NCBI RefSeq assembly: GCF_004681965.1
Contig: NZ_SMLL01000004.1
Coordinates: forward strand, 372,001-436,000
From: Ramlibacter rhizophilus
GTDB taxonomy: Bacteria > Pseudomonadota > Gammaproteobacteria > Burkholderiales > Burkholderiaceae_C
DNA: 64,000 nt
Reading direction: 5' to 3'
Within the stretch, counting starts at the first letter, position 1, and each line of letters starts with the position of its first letter. Shown piece by piece: positions 1-8,383 of the stretch. The notes beneath the pieces were generated by a model. It made no database searches and was not told the origin of the DNA. It saw only the letters and a program-made list of their open reading frames with translations. The translations under genes and the position numbers were made by a program.

Positions 1-555
1 GCCAGCCGGCTAGCCCTTTCGAAGCCCATACGTCGTCTATGTATTTGCACCTATCCGCGTGGTGCTCGCCGATGATCACGACCTGGTGCGGTCCGGGGAA
101 TGCCTGGAATGGATGGCGTTGAGGCTATCGGGCACATCACAAGGCGCTATCCCGACTTGCGTGTGATCGTGCTATCCATGCATAGCCACCTGGACTTTGT
201 GCGTCGCGCTGTGGCGAGTGGCGCCTGCGGTTATCTCATGAAAGACTCTGCCCCCGCCGCGCTGGAACAGGCGCTGCGTTGCGTCATGACGGAAGGCAGC
301 TTCTTCGAAGGAAAACTCGCACAGCAACTGGTGCCTTCGCCGCGAGCCAGCGCCGACGACGAGCTTACCTTTCGTCAGGTTCAGATCCTCACAGTGCTCG
401 CTGAGGGCAAATCCACGAAAGAGATTGGCTACGAGCTCGGCCTGAGCCCGAAGACCGTGGACGTACACCGGGCGCGCATCATGCAGCGGCTGCAGCTGAA
501 TGACGTCGCAAGCCTGACTCCCTATGCGGTGCGTAAAGGCCTAGTAAAACTCTGA
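1..555 (+). pseudogene. NarL/FixJ (LuxR-type) response regulator with deleted receiver core
   Basis: The C-terminal reading frame from the ATG at 100 gives the second half of a receiver domain (MPGMDGVEA, then VIVLSMHS, GYLMKDS) followed by a LuxR-type helix-turn-helix (LTFRQVQIL, EIGYELGLSPKTVDVHRARIM). The N-terminal receiver start (VVLADDHDLVRSG, 59-97) lies in a different frame immediately upstream. In intact family members about 40 residues separate these two blocks, including the phospho-acceptor Asp just before MPGMDG. That stretch is absent and the frame changes near 95-100, so this is a gene with an internal deletion. No clear start codon with a ribosome site precedes the DDH block. 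The HTH half could still be translated from 100. A base-level sequencing slip would not remove 40 codons. Confidence 0.75.
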
Positions 556-818
556 CTTCGGGGGCGGCCGCACCAAAGCGGAGCGGCGCTGGCCACATGT
601 CGGATCAGCTTGCCTCTTGATTACACACGTACAGAGGAGAAAGGCTTCGCTGGGGGATGATCTGGCGGACTGCTACGCGGACCACGCTGTGCGTGCAACT
701 CGCTCTGAACCTTGGCAGACACAGCCTCCGCCAAGGCGAGCAACAACCTTTCAATCTCGTGTGTCTTAGGCGCGGCGGCCGGTTGGCACGGTGAAGCTCG
801 ATGGGCACTTTGCCGCCG
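556..818. other. Intergenic stretch, no gene seen
   Basis: These 263 bases lie between the broken response regulator and the 3' end of the GntR gene. Small reading frames exist on both strands but none has recognisable protein content or a ribosome site. No strong terminator was found. Confidence 0.5.
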
Positions 819-1544
819 TCAGGCTTCCGCGCTCCCATCAGACAGCAGGCCCAGCGCCTTGATGCGGGTGATCGACAGGTAGATATGCCAGCCGAGGGCG
901 GCAGTGGCGCGCTGCGGGTCGTCGGCCATCACGGCGTCGAAGATCGCTTGGTGTTCCTGGTGCGCCCTCACTGGTGCCGAGGCCGAACGGCTTTCCACCC
1001 CGCGGTGAGTTTGCGGCTGGACCGGCACGGACAGCCGCCGGTAGCGTACCGAGTGCTGGTACAGCATGGCGCGAAAGTGGCGCAGCCAGCGCGAAGGACA
1101 GGCCGAGACCAGCGCCTCGTGGAAGGCCATGTTGCGCATTTCCCAGACCTCGAACGAAGTGCCGGAGCCCAGGCGCGCTGCGGCTTGCGAGAGTTGCTCG
1201 AAGGATTCGGTCACTTGTGCTCGCCAGACCGCCGTTCCGTGCCGCATGCTTTCGCGCAGGGCTTCGCATTCGATCAGCACGCGGGTGCGGGTGATGTCCT
1301 CCAAGTCGGCCAAGGACATCGAAGCCACGTGGAAGCCCCGCCGCCCCTCGCTTTCCACCAGTGCGTCCGACACCAGCAGGGAAAGTGCTTCGCGAAGCGT
1401 TCCGCTGCTGACTTCATACCCGCTCTTGAGGTGCTCGACCCGAAGCTTGGTCCCGGGTGTGAGTCGCCCTCCCATGATGTCGTTGCGCAGCCGCTCGTAG
1501 GTCGTCTCGATCAGCGTGCGCGGGTCTTCACCCGGTGTGTCCAT
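819..1544 (-). CDS. GntR-family transcriptional regulator, FadR/FCD subfamily
   Basis: This 241-residue protein has an N-terminal winged helix-turn-helix (about residues 10-75, with YERLRNDIMGG and SSGTLREALSLL) and a C-terminal FCD ligand domain (about 90-225). Histidines in the AFHEAL, HQAIF and GWHIYL segments match the usual FCD metal-binding positions. A Shine-Dalgarno AAGGAG sits just upstream of the ATG at 1544. The gene is divergent from the aromatic catabolic operon beginning at 1802, so it is the probable ligand-responsive repressor of that operon. The inferred ligand is an aromatic acid or ring-cleavage product; nothing in the sequence fixes which one. Confidence 0.9.
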   Translation of the reverse strand: MDTPGEDPRTLIETTYERLRNDIMGGRLTPGTKLRVEHLKSGYEVSSGTLREALSLLVSDALVESEGRRGFHVASMSLADLEDITRTRVLIECEALRESMRHGTAVWRAQVTESFEQLSQAAARLGSGTSFEVWEMRNMAFHEALVSACPSRWLRHFRAMLYQHSVRYRRLSVPVQPQTHRGVESRSASAPVRAHQEHQAIFDAVMADDPQRATAALGWHIYLSITRIKALGLLSDGSAEA

Positions 1545-1642
1545 GTCTCGCTCCTTCGTGGCCAGCCCCGACGAGGCTGGGCAGCGCCTGGCATTTTGAT
1601 CCCCCTTCGCGCCTGCTGCGCGTCCAGGTGGTCCAGACCTTT

Positions 1643-1740
1643 ATTCTCGATAAACCGCCCAAGATGCCGTCTCATCTTCGACAGATTCATTGGAGAATTT
1701 AGCCCTGCACGAGGGTTATTCCCAAGTGATTCTCGATAAA
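1643..1740. promoter_or_regulatory. Direct-repeat pair, candidate GntR operators
   Basis: The 12-mer ATTCTCGATAAA occurs at 1643-1654 and again at 1729-1740, an 86-base start-to-start spacing. Both copies lie in the 257-base gap between the divergent GntR gene and the dihydrodiol dehydrogenase gene. Exact duplication in a control region suggests a regulator binding site, most simply for the adjacent GntR protein. This is inference from position. Confidence 0.5.
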
Positions 1741-1801
1741 GACTCTCCTAGAGTCGCCGCTAGTCGCGCCGGATCCGGCGCGTCGCAGGAACGGAGTCTC
1801 G

Positions 1802-2662
1802 ATGGCCGAAGGAAGCGTGTCCCGGAGATTGGCCGAACAGGTAGCGCTTGTCACCGGTGGTGCCTCGGGGTTGGGTCGTGCCGTGGTGAAGCGGTTCGTT
1901 GCTGAAGGTGGCAGGGTGGTTGTGCTGGACCGGTCCGCCGCCCGCCTGCGCGAGCTCACCGAGGAATTCGGCGCCGCTGTCGCTCCCTGCGAGGGTGATG
2001 TCCGGTCGCTGGCTTCCAACCAGGCGGCGGTGGCCCTGGCGCTGTCAAGCTTCGGCGCACTGGACTGCCTCGTGGCGAACGCGGGGATCTGGGATTACGG
2101 CGTGCCGCTGGCGGAACTGCCGGAACGCCAGATCGACGCCGCCTTCGACGAGATCTTCCAGGTCAACGTCAAGGGTCCGCTGCTAGCCGCGAAGGCGGCG
2201 CTGCCGGCCCTCGTGGCCAGCCGCGGTTCGGTGATCCTGACCTTGTCCAACGCTGCCTTCCATACAGGTGGCGGGGGGCCGCTGTACACGGCAACCAAGC
2301 ACGCCGGTCTCGGGCTGGTGCGCCAGCTCGCCTACGAGTTCGCCCCGCACGTGCGCGTGAACGGCGTCGCGCCCGGCGTCATCGATACCGACTTGCGCGG
2401 CCTCGCCGCGCTCGGCATGGAAATGTGCTCGCTGCACGACCTGGACCTGCCGGCCAAGGCGGAGGCGAGGCTGCCGACCAGACAGGTGCCGACACCCGAC
2501 CAATATGCCGGCGCCTACGTTTTCTTCGCCAGCCGGCAGGACAACGTGCCGGCCACCGGCGCGATCCTCAACTATGACGGCGGCCTCGGCATCCGCGGTC
2601 TGGCGCAACCGCGCGGCGGCGACGGTCTGCCGGCCTTGTACAACTTGCCGGAGCCGGCATGA
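1802..2662 (+). CDS. cis-2,3-dihydrodiol dehydrogenase, BphB-like short-chain dehydrogenase
   Basis: This 286-residue SDR has the NAD-binding motif GGASGLG (19-25), the NAG motif in the BphB-typical form NAGIWDY (93-99), catalytic Ser149 (TLSN) and YTATK (Tyr162, Lys166). Its C-terminal segment ATGAILNYDGGLG is characteristic of biphenyl/benzene cis-dihydrodiol dehydrogenases. The expected reaction is NAD-dependent rearomatisation of a cis-dihydrodiol, formed by the Rieske oxygenase encoded downstream, to a catechol. It is the first gene of a closely packed operon; the extradiol dioxygenase gene follows after 22 bases. The natural aromatic substrate is unknown. Confidence 0.88.
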   Translation: MAEGSVSRRLAEQVALVTGGASGLGRAVVKRFVAEGGRVVVLDRSAARLRELTEEFGAAVAPCEGDVRSLASNQAAVALALSSFGALDCLVANAGIWDYGVPLAELPERQIDAAFDEIFQVNVKGPLLAAKAALPALVASRGSVILTLSNAAFHTGGGGPLYTATKHAGLGLVRQLAYEFAPHVRVNGVAPGVIDTDLRGLAALGMEMCSLHDLDLPAKAEARLPTRQVPTPDQYAGAYVFFASRQDNVPATGAILNYDGGLGIRGLAQPRGGDGLPALYNLPEPA

Positions 2663-2684
2663 GCGGGCCGTGGGAGATTTGCCA

Positions 2685-3557
2685 ATGAGCATCCGCAATC
2701 TGGGGTATCTCGTGTTCGAGGTCGTCGAGCTGGAGGCATTTGCGGCCTTCGCCGCCGACATGCTGGGCGTCGAAGTGCAGCAGCGCGGTGAAGACGCGGT
2801 GCGCATGCGAATCGACTCCCGCAGCTGGCGTATCGAGGCCCAACGCGGGCCTCGCAACGACGTGGTGGCCGCCGGCCTGGAAGTGGGCGCCGCCACAGAC
2901 CTGGAGCGGCTCGAGCGACACCTGGCCGAGCGGGGAACTGCAGCCCGTCGGGACGCGGCGCTTGCGCGCGAACGAGGCGTCACCGGCCTGTCCCATTGCA
3001 GCGACCCCAGCGGACTGGAGATCGAGTTGTTTTACGGCGCGACGGAGGAGAACCACCGTCCGTTGCGGACGCCGCTCGGACACGGCGGTTTCGTCACGGG
3101 CGCCCAAGGCCTGGGGCACATGGTGCTGAAGACCCCGGTCCCTGAGCGCAGCGCCGAGTTCTACTGCGAGGGCTTGGGCATGGCGGTGTCCGACTACATC
3201 CCGTTGTACATCCCCGGGCGCCCGCCGGCGGAACTGCAGTTCCTGCACTGCAACAGCCGGCATCACACGGTGGCGCTGCTCGGCATGCCCGACCCGAAGC
3301 GCCTTGCCCACTTCATGCTGGAGTGCCGCGACCTGGACGACCTGGGCCGCGCCTTGGACCGTGTGCAGGCTGCCGACGCCGTAAACGCGACCCTGGGCCG
3401 CCATACCAACGACGGAATGCTCTCGTTCTATGCCCAGATGCCGGGTGGCATCGAAGTGGAAATCGGCTTTGGCGGCATGCAGGTCGAACCGCAGGCATGG
3501 AGCGTCGTGCGGCACGAAAAGACCAGCCGCTGGGGCCATGTGCGGCGCCGGCGGTGA
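2685..3557 (+). CDS. Type I extradiol ring-cleavage dioxygenase, BphC-like
   Basis: This 290-residue vicinal-oxygen-chelate protein has two repeated domains. The iron ligands are in place: His145 (GLGHMV), His209 (RLAHFM) and Glu259 (IEVEIG). So are the active-site residues His194 (RHHTVAL), His240 (GRHTND) and Tyr249 (LSFY). Each sits one residue before its counterpart in biphenyl dioxygenase BphC. It should cleave a 2,3-dihydroxylated aromatic at the meta position in the cytoplasm. An upstream in-frame extension exists, but the ATG at 2685 gives the family's usual length and N-terminus. The product would feed the hydrolase encoded next. Confidence 0.9.
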   Translation: MSIRNLGYLVFEVVELEAFAAFAADMLGVEVQQRGEDAVRMRIDSRSWRIEAQRGPRNDVVAAGLEVGAATDLERLERHLAERGTAARRDAALARERGVTGLSHCSDPSGLEIELFYGATEENHRPLRTPLGHGGFVTGAQGLGHMVLKTPVPERSAEFYCEGLGMAVSDYIPLYIPGRPPAELQFLHCNSRHHTVALLGMPDPKRLAHFMLECRDLDDLGRALDRVQAADAVNATLGRHTNDGMLSFYAQMPGGIEVEIGFGGMQVEPQAWSVVRHEKTSRWGHVRRRR

Positions 3558-3585
3558 ACCATAAACAATAGCAGGAGATACGTTG

Positions 3586-4410
3586 ATGCAACCGAAGCCA
3601 GTATCGAAATACGTCCAAGCGGGAACCACGCGCATCCATTACCTGGAGCAGGGCTCCGGTGAGCCGCTCGTGTGCCTGCATGGCGCCGGGCCGGGCGCCA
3701 CCGCTTGGAGCAACTACCGCGGCAACCTGGAGGCGCTGTCGCGCCGGCACCGGGTCATCCTGCCGGACCTGCCCGGCTTCGGCGGCTCCGACAAGCCGAC
3801 CGGTGTGGTCGAGCGTCCGCTTGCCCACAACAGCAAGGTCCTGAAGGACTTCTTCGACAAGCTGGAGATCCGCACGGCGGCCATGATCGGCAACTCGATG
3901 GGCGGCGCTACAACAGCGCGCTTCGCGCTCGACAACCCGGATCGTGTGACGAAGATGGTGTTGATGGGTGCGGCCGGCGCCGGCCTCGGCACCCTGGCGC
4001 CGCAGCCGCCGGAAGGCATCCGTGCCATGCGCGCGTATTTCCAGAACCCATCCAAGGAAGCGATGCGGGCGCTGATCACGACCTTCGTGTTCGACGCCTC
4101 ATTTTTGACCGACGAATTGCTGGAGGAGCGCTTCGCTGCCAGCACGGACCCCGAGCACCTGGCATTCATGCGTAATCGCGGGCCGCTCGAGGACATGAGC
4201 CACGAGCTCGCGCGGATCACGGTTCCGACGCTGCTGGTGTGGGGACAGGACGACCGCTTCGTTCCGGTTGAGGCGGCCTTCAAGTTCCTGCGTGCGATCC
4301 AGGGGGCGGAGCTCCATGTGTTCTCACGTTGCGGCCACTGGGCCCAGGTCGAGCACGCCGCGCGCTTCAACCGGCTGGTCGCTGACTTCCTCGAAGGAGA
4401 CGCAAAATGA
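3586..4410 (+). CDS. Meta-cleavage product (C-C) hydrolase, BphD-like
   Basis: This 274-residue alpha/beta hydrolase carries the meta-cleavage-product hydrolase signature GAGPGATAWSN (33-43), nucleophile Ser104 (GNSMGG), an acidic residue in GQDDRFVP (222-223) and His251 (CGHWAQ). The expected reaction is hydrolytic C-C cleavage of the extradiol product to a 2-hydroxydienoate and a carboxylic acid. AGGAG lies about 8 bases before the ATG at 3586; a TTG one codon earlier is less likely. The stop codon overlaps the start of the next gene (ATGA at 4407-4410), showing translational coupling to the uptake receptor. Confidence 0.88.
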   Translation: MQPKPVSKYVQAGTTRIHYLEQGSGEPLVCLHGAGPGATAWSNYRGNLEALSRRHRVILPDLPGFGGSDKPTGVVERPLAHNSKVLKDFFDKLEIRTAAMIGNSMGGATTARFALDNPDRVTKMVLMGAAGAGLGTLAPQPPEGIRAMRAYFQNPSKEAMRALITTFVFDASFLTDELLEERFAASTDPEHLAFMRNRGPLEDMSHELARITVPTLLVWGQDDRFVPVEAAFKFLRAIQGAELHVFSRCGHWAQVEHAARFNRLVADFLEGDAK

Positions 4411-5657
4411 GAAAAGCCTTGAGAGCAATCGCGCCCTGCATGGCGCTCGCCTTCGCCGCGCTGGCACTGGTCCCGGCCTCAGCGGCCGCGCAGGCACGCG
4501 GTCCCTTCGCCGGCAAAATCCTGATCGGTGACCTGACACAGCGCACCGGCGCCGGTGGCGGATCGATCATGACCGATTCGACCAGCCATGCCGTCGAAAC
4601 CACCGTCCGCGCGATAAATGAGGCCGGCGGTGTCACGGTCAAGGGCAAGAGGTACGAGCTCGCGTACAAGGGTATAGACACGCGCGGCGAGCCGGCCGCG
4701 ACGCTCGCCGCCGCCAAGGAGATCATCGCCGACGGCGCCACGGCCGTCCTGCTGCCCTCGTTCGCCACCGAGGTGGCGTACCGGGCGCTGTCCGACGCCA
4801 GGATCATCTCCTTCGGCGCCGCGCCGCGGGTCACCAACCCGCTGATGATCGAAGGCCCGCAGAAGCATCCCTACCTGTTTGGCACGGTGGAACTGGCCCA
4901 GCCCGTCATCAGTGGCTGGCTCGGGGGCATCAAGCAGCACTTTCCAAACGCCAGGCGGGTCGCGGCCCTGAACTACACCGACCCAGGCGGCAAGTTCATG
5001 ACCGCGGCCGTGCAGGCAGCGGCCAAGCAGCACGGCCTGGAGTTCGTGGGCGCCGAAATGGTCGACGTGTCCACCACCGACTTTTCGGGTCCGCTCACCA
5101 CCCTCAAGGGCAAAAATCCGGACATCATCTACATCGGCACCCAGGCGCAAGTACTGTCGGCTACCCGGCAAGCCGTCCAGCTGAAGGCCGGCTCGGTGCT
5201 ATGGAACTACACCATGCGCCCGGTGGACCTGAAGCAGATCGGCCCGCTCGGCAGTTCCAGCCTGGTGCTGGCCGACTTTCGCGCTCCCTTTACCGAGGGT
5301 CTGACGCCGCCTGAGTTCCTGAAGGCGGCCACCCTGTTCGGGAGGATGAAGAGCGGGGAGCCGGCGCAGGTCGGCATCGCTGCGGCCTACTACGACTTCA
5401 TCCAGCTGCTTGCGCGCGCCATCGAGAAGGCTGGCACTGTCGATGACAACACCGCGATCGCCAAGGCGCTCGAGGGGGCGAGTTACGAAGGTTCGTTCGG
5501 CCGCGCGCAGATCCTGCCGAATCACACCCTGCGCGGGCCGATCGGACTGATCATCGCCGACAGCAGCAACGTCTCCATTCACGTCTACAAGGACGTCGAG
5601 TCCTCCATCACTCCCTCGATTTCTTCCATCAAGGTGAAGAACGGCTGGAGCCAATAG
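4407..5657 (+). CDS. ABC transporter periplasmic substrate-binding protein (Peripla_BP_6/LivK-like)
   Basis: This 416-residue protein has a Sec signal peptide ending near residue 30 (SAAAQA) and then a two-lobed receptor of the branched-chain/hydrophobic-substrate type. The start GKILIGDLTQRTGAGGG and the segment IADGATAVLLPSF are typical. It lies between the hydrolase and Rieske oxygenase genes and is followed in the same operon by livH and livMGF-type genes. It is therefore probably the receptor that delivers the aromatic substrate of this pathway rather than an amino acid. The receptor class is seen in the sequence; ligand identity is inferred from context only. Confidence 0.85.
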   Translation: MRKALRAIAPCMALAFAALALVPASAAAQARGPFAGKILIGDLTQRTGAGGGSIMTDSTSHAVETTVRAINEAGGVTVKGKRYELAYKGIDTRGEPAATLAAAKEIIADGATAVLLPSFATEVAYRALSDARIISFGAAPRVTNPLMIEGPQKHPYLFGTVELAQPVISGWLGGIKQHFPNARRVAALNYTDPGGKFMTAAVQAAAKQHGLEFVGAEMVDVSTTDFSGPLTTLKGKNPDIIYIGTQAQVLSATRQAVQLKAGSVLWNYTMRPVDLKQIGPLGSSSLVLADFRAPFTEGLTPPEFLKAATLFGRMKSGEPAQVGIAAAYYDFIQLLARAIEKAGTVDDNTAIAKALEGASYEGSFGRAQILPNHTLRGPIGLIIADSSNVSIHVYKDVESSITPSISSIKVKNGWSQ

Positions 5658-5669
5658 GAGCGCGCACTG

Positions 5670-6980
5670 ATGGCAATCATGGACACCAACTCCGGCGAGC
5701 AGCTAGTCGCCCAGGCGCAGGCACTGCTCGCCCACGGCCGGTTGCCGGCCAAGGTCTTCAGTGACCCGGCCCTGCACCAGCTCGAAGTCGAGCGCATCTT
5801 CGGCCGCGCCTGGATCTTCCTGGCGCACGAAACCGAGATCCCCGCCCCCGGAGACTATGTCATGCGGCACATCGTGGACGACGAGTTCATCGTCGTGCGC
5901 GACGACGAGGGCGGCGTGCGAGTGCTGTTCAACTCCTGCCGGCACCGCGGCATGCGGGTGGCGCAAGCAGGCTGCGGCCACGCCAAGACATTCCGCTGTC
6001 CTTACCACGGCTGGGTCTATCGCAACGACGGCCGGCTACAGGGCGTGCCGTACGAGAACCGAATCTACGGCCCGGGCGAGATCAAGAAGGAAGAGATGGG
6101 GCTGCTGGCAGCGCCGCGCAGCGAAAGCTGGAACGGAATGATCTTCGCCAGCTTGAGCAGTGATGGTCCGACGCTCACCGAGTTCCTCGGCAACATGGCC
6201 TTCTACCTCGAGTTCTACACCCGCAAGAGCGAGGCCGGTCTGCAGGTGGTGGGCGAGCCGCAGCGCTGGGTAGTCAGAGCCAACTGGAAGCTGGGTGCCA
6301 GCAATTTCATCGGTGATGGCTACCACACCTCGACGACGCACTTCAGCACTGTAAAGGTCGGCGTGTTGCCCGGATCGGCCGACTTCCTGATTGACGGCGT
6401 GCAGGTGGACGCGGATAGCGGCGGCCTTGGTTTCCGGCGCATGCCGCCCGGGACTGGCAGCACTCGCGGCTACGGGCCCGAGGTGATGGCGCGCTTCGAG
6501 CCGGCCCACAGGGCCATCCTCGAGAGTGGCTGCTTCCCCTCGCACGGCACCGTGTTCCCCAACCTGAGCTTCCTGGCCGCGGCGGCCATCGTCGACCAGG
6601 GCGGCGCCCCCGTGCCCTACTTCACGCTGCGCATCTGGCAGCCGGTGGCCCACGACACGATCGAGATCTGGTCCTGGATGCTGATCGACAAGAGCGCACC
6701 GGAGGCGCTCAAGCGCGCCTCGTACACATCGTATGTCCTCAGTTTCGGCAGCTCCGGTCTGTTGGAGCAGGACGACACCGAAAACTGGACCAGCATCACG
6801 CGCTCGGCCCGCGGCCGCATGGCCGGTACGCAGGAACTGAGCTACGTGATGGGGTCCACCTCGCTTCCGCTCATGACCGACTGGCCCGGCCCCGGGAAAG
6901 CTTATTCCATGGACTACACGGAAGCCGCCGAGCGCAGCTTCTACCAGTTGTGGCTGCGCTACCTGCAGGAGGCAACATGA
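5670..6980 (+). CDS. Rieske aromatic-ring-hydroxylating dioxygenase, alpha subunit
   Basis: This 436-residue protein has a Rieske [2Fe-2S] centre with ligands Cys90-x-His92 and Cys110-x2-His113 (CRH, CPYH). The mononuclear iron motif is NFIGDGYHTSTTH, with His219 and His224 and the bridging Asp216 relaying electrons between subunits. The length fits the biphenyl/benzoate family. The partner beta subunit follows with an overlapping stop/start. The complex should insert both atoms of O2 into an aromatic ring to form a cis-dihydrodiol. No ferredoxin or reductase gene is nearby, so electrons must come from proteins encoded elsewhere. A second possible start lies at 5679. Confidence 0.92.
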   Translation: MAIMDTNSGEQLVAQAQALLAHGRLPAKVFSDPALHQLEVERIFGRAWIFLAHETEIPAPGDYVMRHIVDDEFIVVRDDEGGVRVLFNSCRHRGMRVAQAGCGHAKTFRCPYHGWVYRNDGRLQGVPYENRIYGPGEIKKEEMGLLAAPRSESWNGMIFASLSSDGPTLTEFLGNMAFYLEFYTRKSEAGLQVVGEPQRWVVRANWKLGASNFIGDGYHTSTTHFSTVKVGVLPGSADFLIDGVQVDADSGGLGFRRMPPGTGSTRGYGPEVMARFEPAHRAILESGCFPSHGTVFPNLSFLAAAAIVDQGGAPVPYFTLRIWQPVAHDTIEIWSWMLIDKSAPEALKRASYTSYVLSFGSSGLLEQDDTENWTSITRSARGRMAGTQELSYVMGSTSLPLMTDWPGPGKAYSMDYTEAAERSFYQLWLRYLQEAT

Positions 6981-7489
6981 GCGGGCTCGTAGCCGACGCG
7001 CGCCTGCAGGAGGTGCAGGATTTCTTGCTGCTGGAAGCGGAGGCGCTGGACGACGGCCGCTTCCGCGATTGGCTCGCGATGATGGGCCCGGAGGTCGAGT
7101 ACCGGATGCCGGTGCGCAGCACGCGCGACAACCGCAGCGGCGCCGGCTTTTCCGCCGAGGCCTTTCATTTCCAGGAGACCCGCTACCGGCTGGAGATGCG
7201 CATCGCCCGCCTGGAGTCCGGCTCCGCCTGGGCCGAGGAGCCGCGTTCGCGCACACGCCACTTCGTCACCAACGTCCGGGTCCGCGAGGGTGCCGGTGCC
7301 GACGAAGTCAGCGTCAAGTCCAACCTGCTGCTGTACCGCACGCGCGGGGACGACCGCAGCAACGACCTGCTCAGCGCGGAACGGCACGACCTGCTACGTC
7401 GTCTGGACGGCCAATGGAAGCTCGTGGCCCGCACCATCCTGCTCGACTCCACGACGCTGCCCACGCACAACCTCTCTGTGTTTCTCTGA
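6977..7489 (+). CDS. Rieske aromatic-ring-hydroxylating dioxygenase, beta subunit
   Basis: This 170-residue protein has the SnoaL/NTF2-like fold sequence of ring-hydroxylating small subunits: EVQDFLLLEAEALDDG near the N-terminus, WLAMMGPEVEYRMPVR, and RTRHFVTNVRV. The C-terminal KLVARTILLDSTTL is typical. It has no cofactor ligands and is a structural partner in an alpha3beta3 hexamer. Its ATG at 6977 overlaps the alpha-subunit stop (ATGA), so the subunits are translationally coupled. An in-frame earlier start would put it inside the alpha gene and is less likely. Confidence 0.9.
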   Translation: MSGLVADARLQEVQDFLLLEAEALDDGRFRDWLAMMGPEVEYRMPVRSTRDNRSGAGFSAEAFHFQETRYRLEMRIARLESGSAWAEEPRSRTRHFVTNVRVREGAGADEVSVKSNLLLYRTRGDDRSNDLLSAERHDLLRRLDGQWKLVARTILLDSTTLPTHNLSVFL

Positions 7490-7492
7490 GCG

Positions 7493-8383
7493 ATGGCAGT
7501 CACGTTTCTGCAGCAGCTGATCAACGGACTGGCGATCAGCACGGTATACGTGCTGATCGGCCTGGGCGTTTCGCTCGTTTTCGGCCTCACGCGGATGATC
7601 AACTTCGCGCATGGCCAGTTCGTCGTGCTCGGCGCCTTCATCGCCTATTCGCTGGTGCGCTCCGGCCTGAGCTTCTGGCTCGCGGTGCCGCTGGCGGCAT
7701 TGGCGGTGGCTGCGCTGGCGTACGTCATGGATCGGGCGATCCTGCGGGGCTCCATTGACCAACCTGTCAACGGCTTCATCGTCTCGATGGGCGCGGTGAT
7801 TGTGCTGCAGACGCTCACCGTGCTGACCTGGTCGGCCGAGGCCTTCCGGGTCCAGAGCCCACTCACCGGTGCGTGGAACGTGGGCGGGGTGATCGTCACT
7901 GAGGAACGGGCCTTGTTGCTGGCGGCCACCGCCGCACTGGTGGCCGGGCTCTACGTGCTCTTGAACCGAACCGACCTGGGCCGCTCCATGCGCGCCGTGG
8001 CCGAGAACCGCACGGCCGCAGCCCTCATGGGCATCAACGTGAGCCGCACGATCTCAGCGGGCTTCGTGCTCAGCGCGGTGCTGGCCTCGGTGGCCGGCTC
8101 GCTTCTGGGAGCGATCTTCCCTTTCAGCGCGTACTGGGGCACCGCCTTTCTGATCAAGGGATTGGCGGTGGCCTTGATGGGCGGCCTGGGCAACATCCCC
8201 GGCGCGTTGGTCGCCGGCGTCGTGCTCGGTCTGACCGAGACCTTCGCGTCGAGCTACGGCGTGACGCTGCCCGGCGGAATCAAGCTGGGGGCCGAATGGC
8301 GTGACGGCTTCGCGTTTGTGTTGATGGTTGCAATTTTGCTTTGGCGCCCGGAGGGCCTGTTCAGCAGGTCCCGTACGGCATGA
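7493..8383 (+). CDS. Branched-chain-type ABC transporter permease, LivH-like
   Basis: This 296-residue integral membrane protein is rich in hydrophobic segments (about eight) and has LivH-type sequences near the N-terminus (GLGVSLVFGLTRMINFAHG) and the motif GGLGNIPGALVAGVVLGL near the C-terminus. It starts 3 bases after the beta-subunit stop, and its own stop overlaps the next start (8380-8383). It pairs with the LivM part of the downstream fusion to form the importer channel. Embedding it in the dioxygenase operon argues for aromatic-substrate uptake. Confidence 0.9.
   Translation: MAVTFLQQLINGLAISTVYVLIGLGVSLVFGLTRMINFAHGQFVVLGAFIAYSLVRSGLSFWLAVPLAALAVAALAYVMDRAILRGSIDQPVNGFIVSMGAVIVLQTLTVLTWSAEAFRVQSPLTGAWNVGGVIVTEERALLLAATAALVAGLYVLLNRTDLGRSMRAVAENRTAAALMGINVSRTISAGFVLSAVLASVAGSLLGAIFPFSAYWGTAFLIKGLAVALMGGLGNIPGALVAGVVLGLTETFASSYGVTLPGGIKLGAEWRDGFAFVLMVAILLWRPEGLFSRSRTA

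Noticed and set aside
2568..3635. Minus-strand frame across the extradiol dioxygenase
   Set aside because: Antisense shadow with no recognisable protein; the plus-strand gene has all active-site residues.
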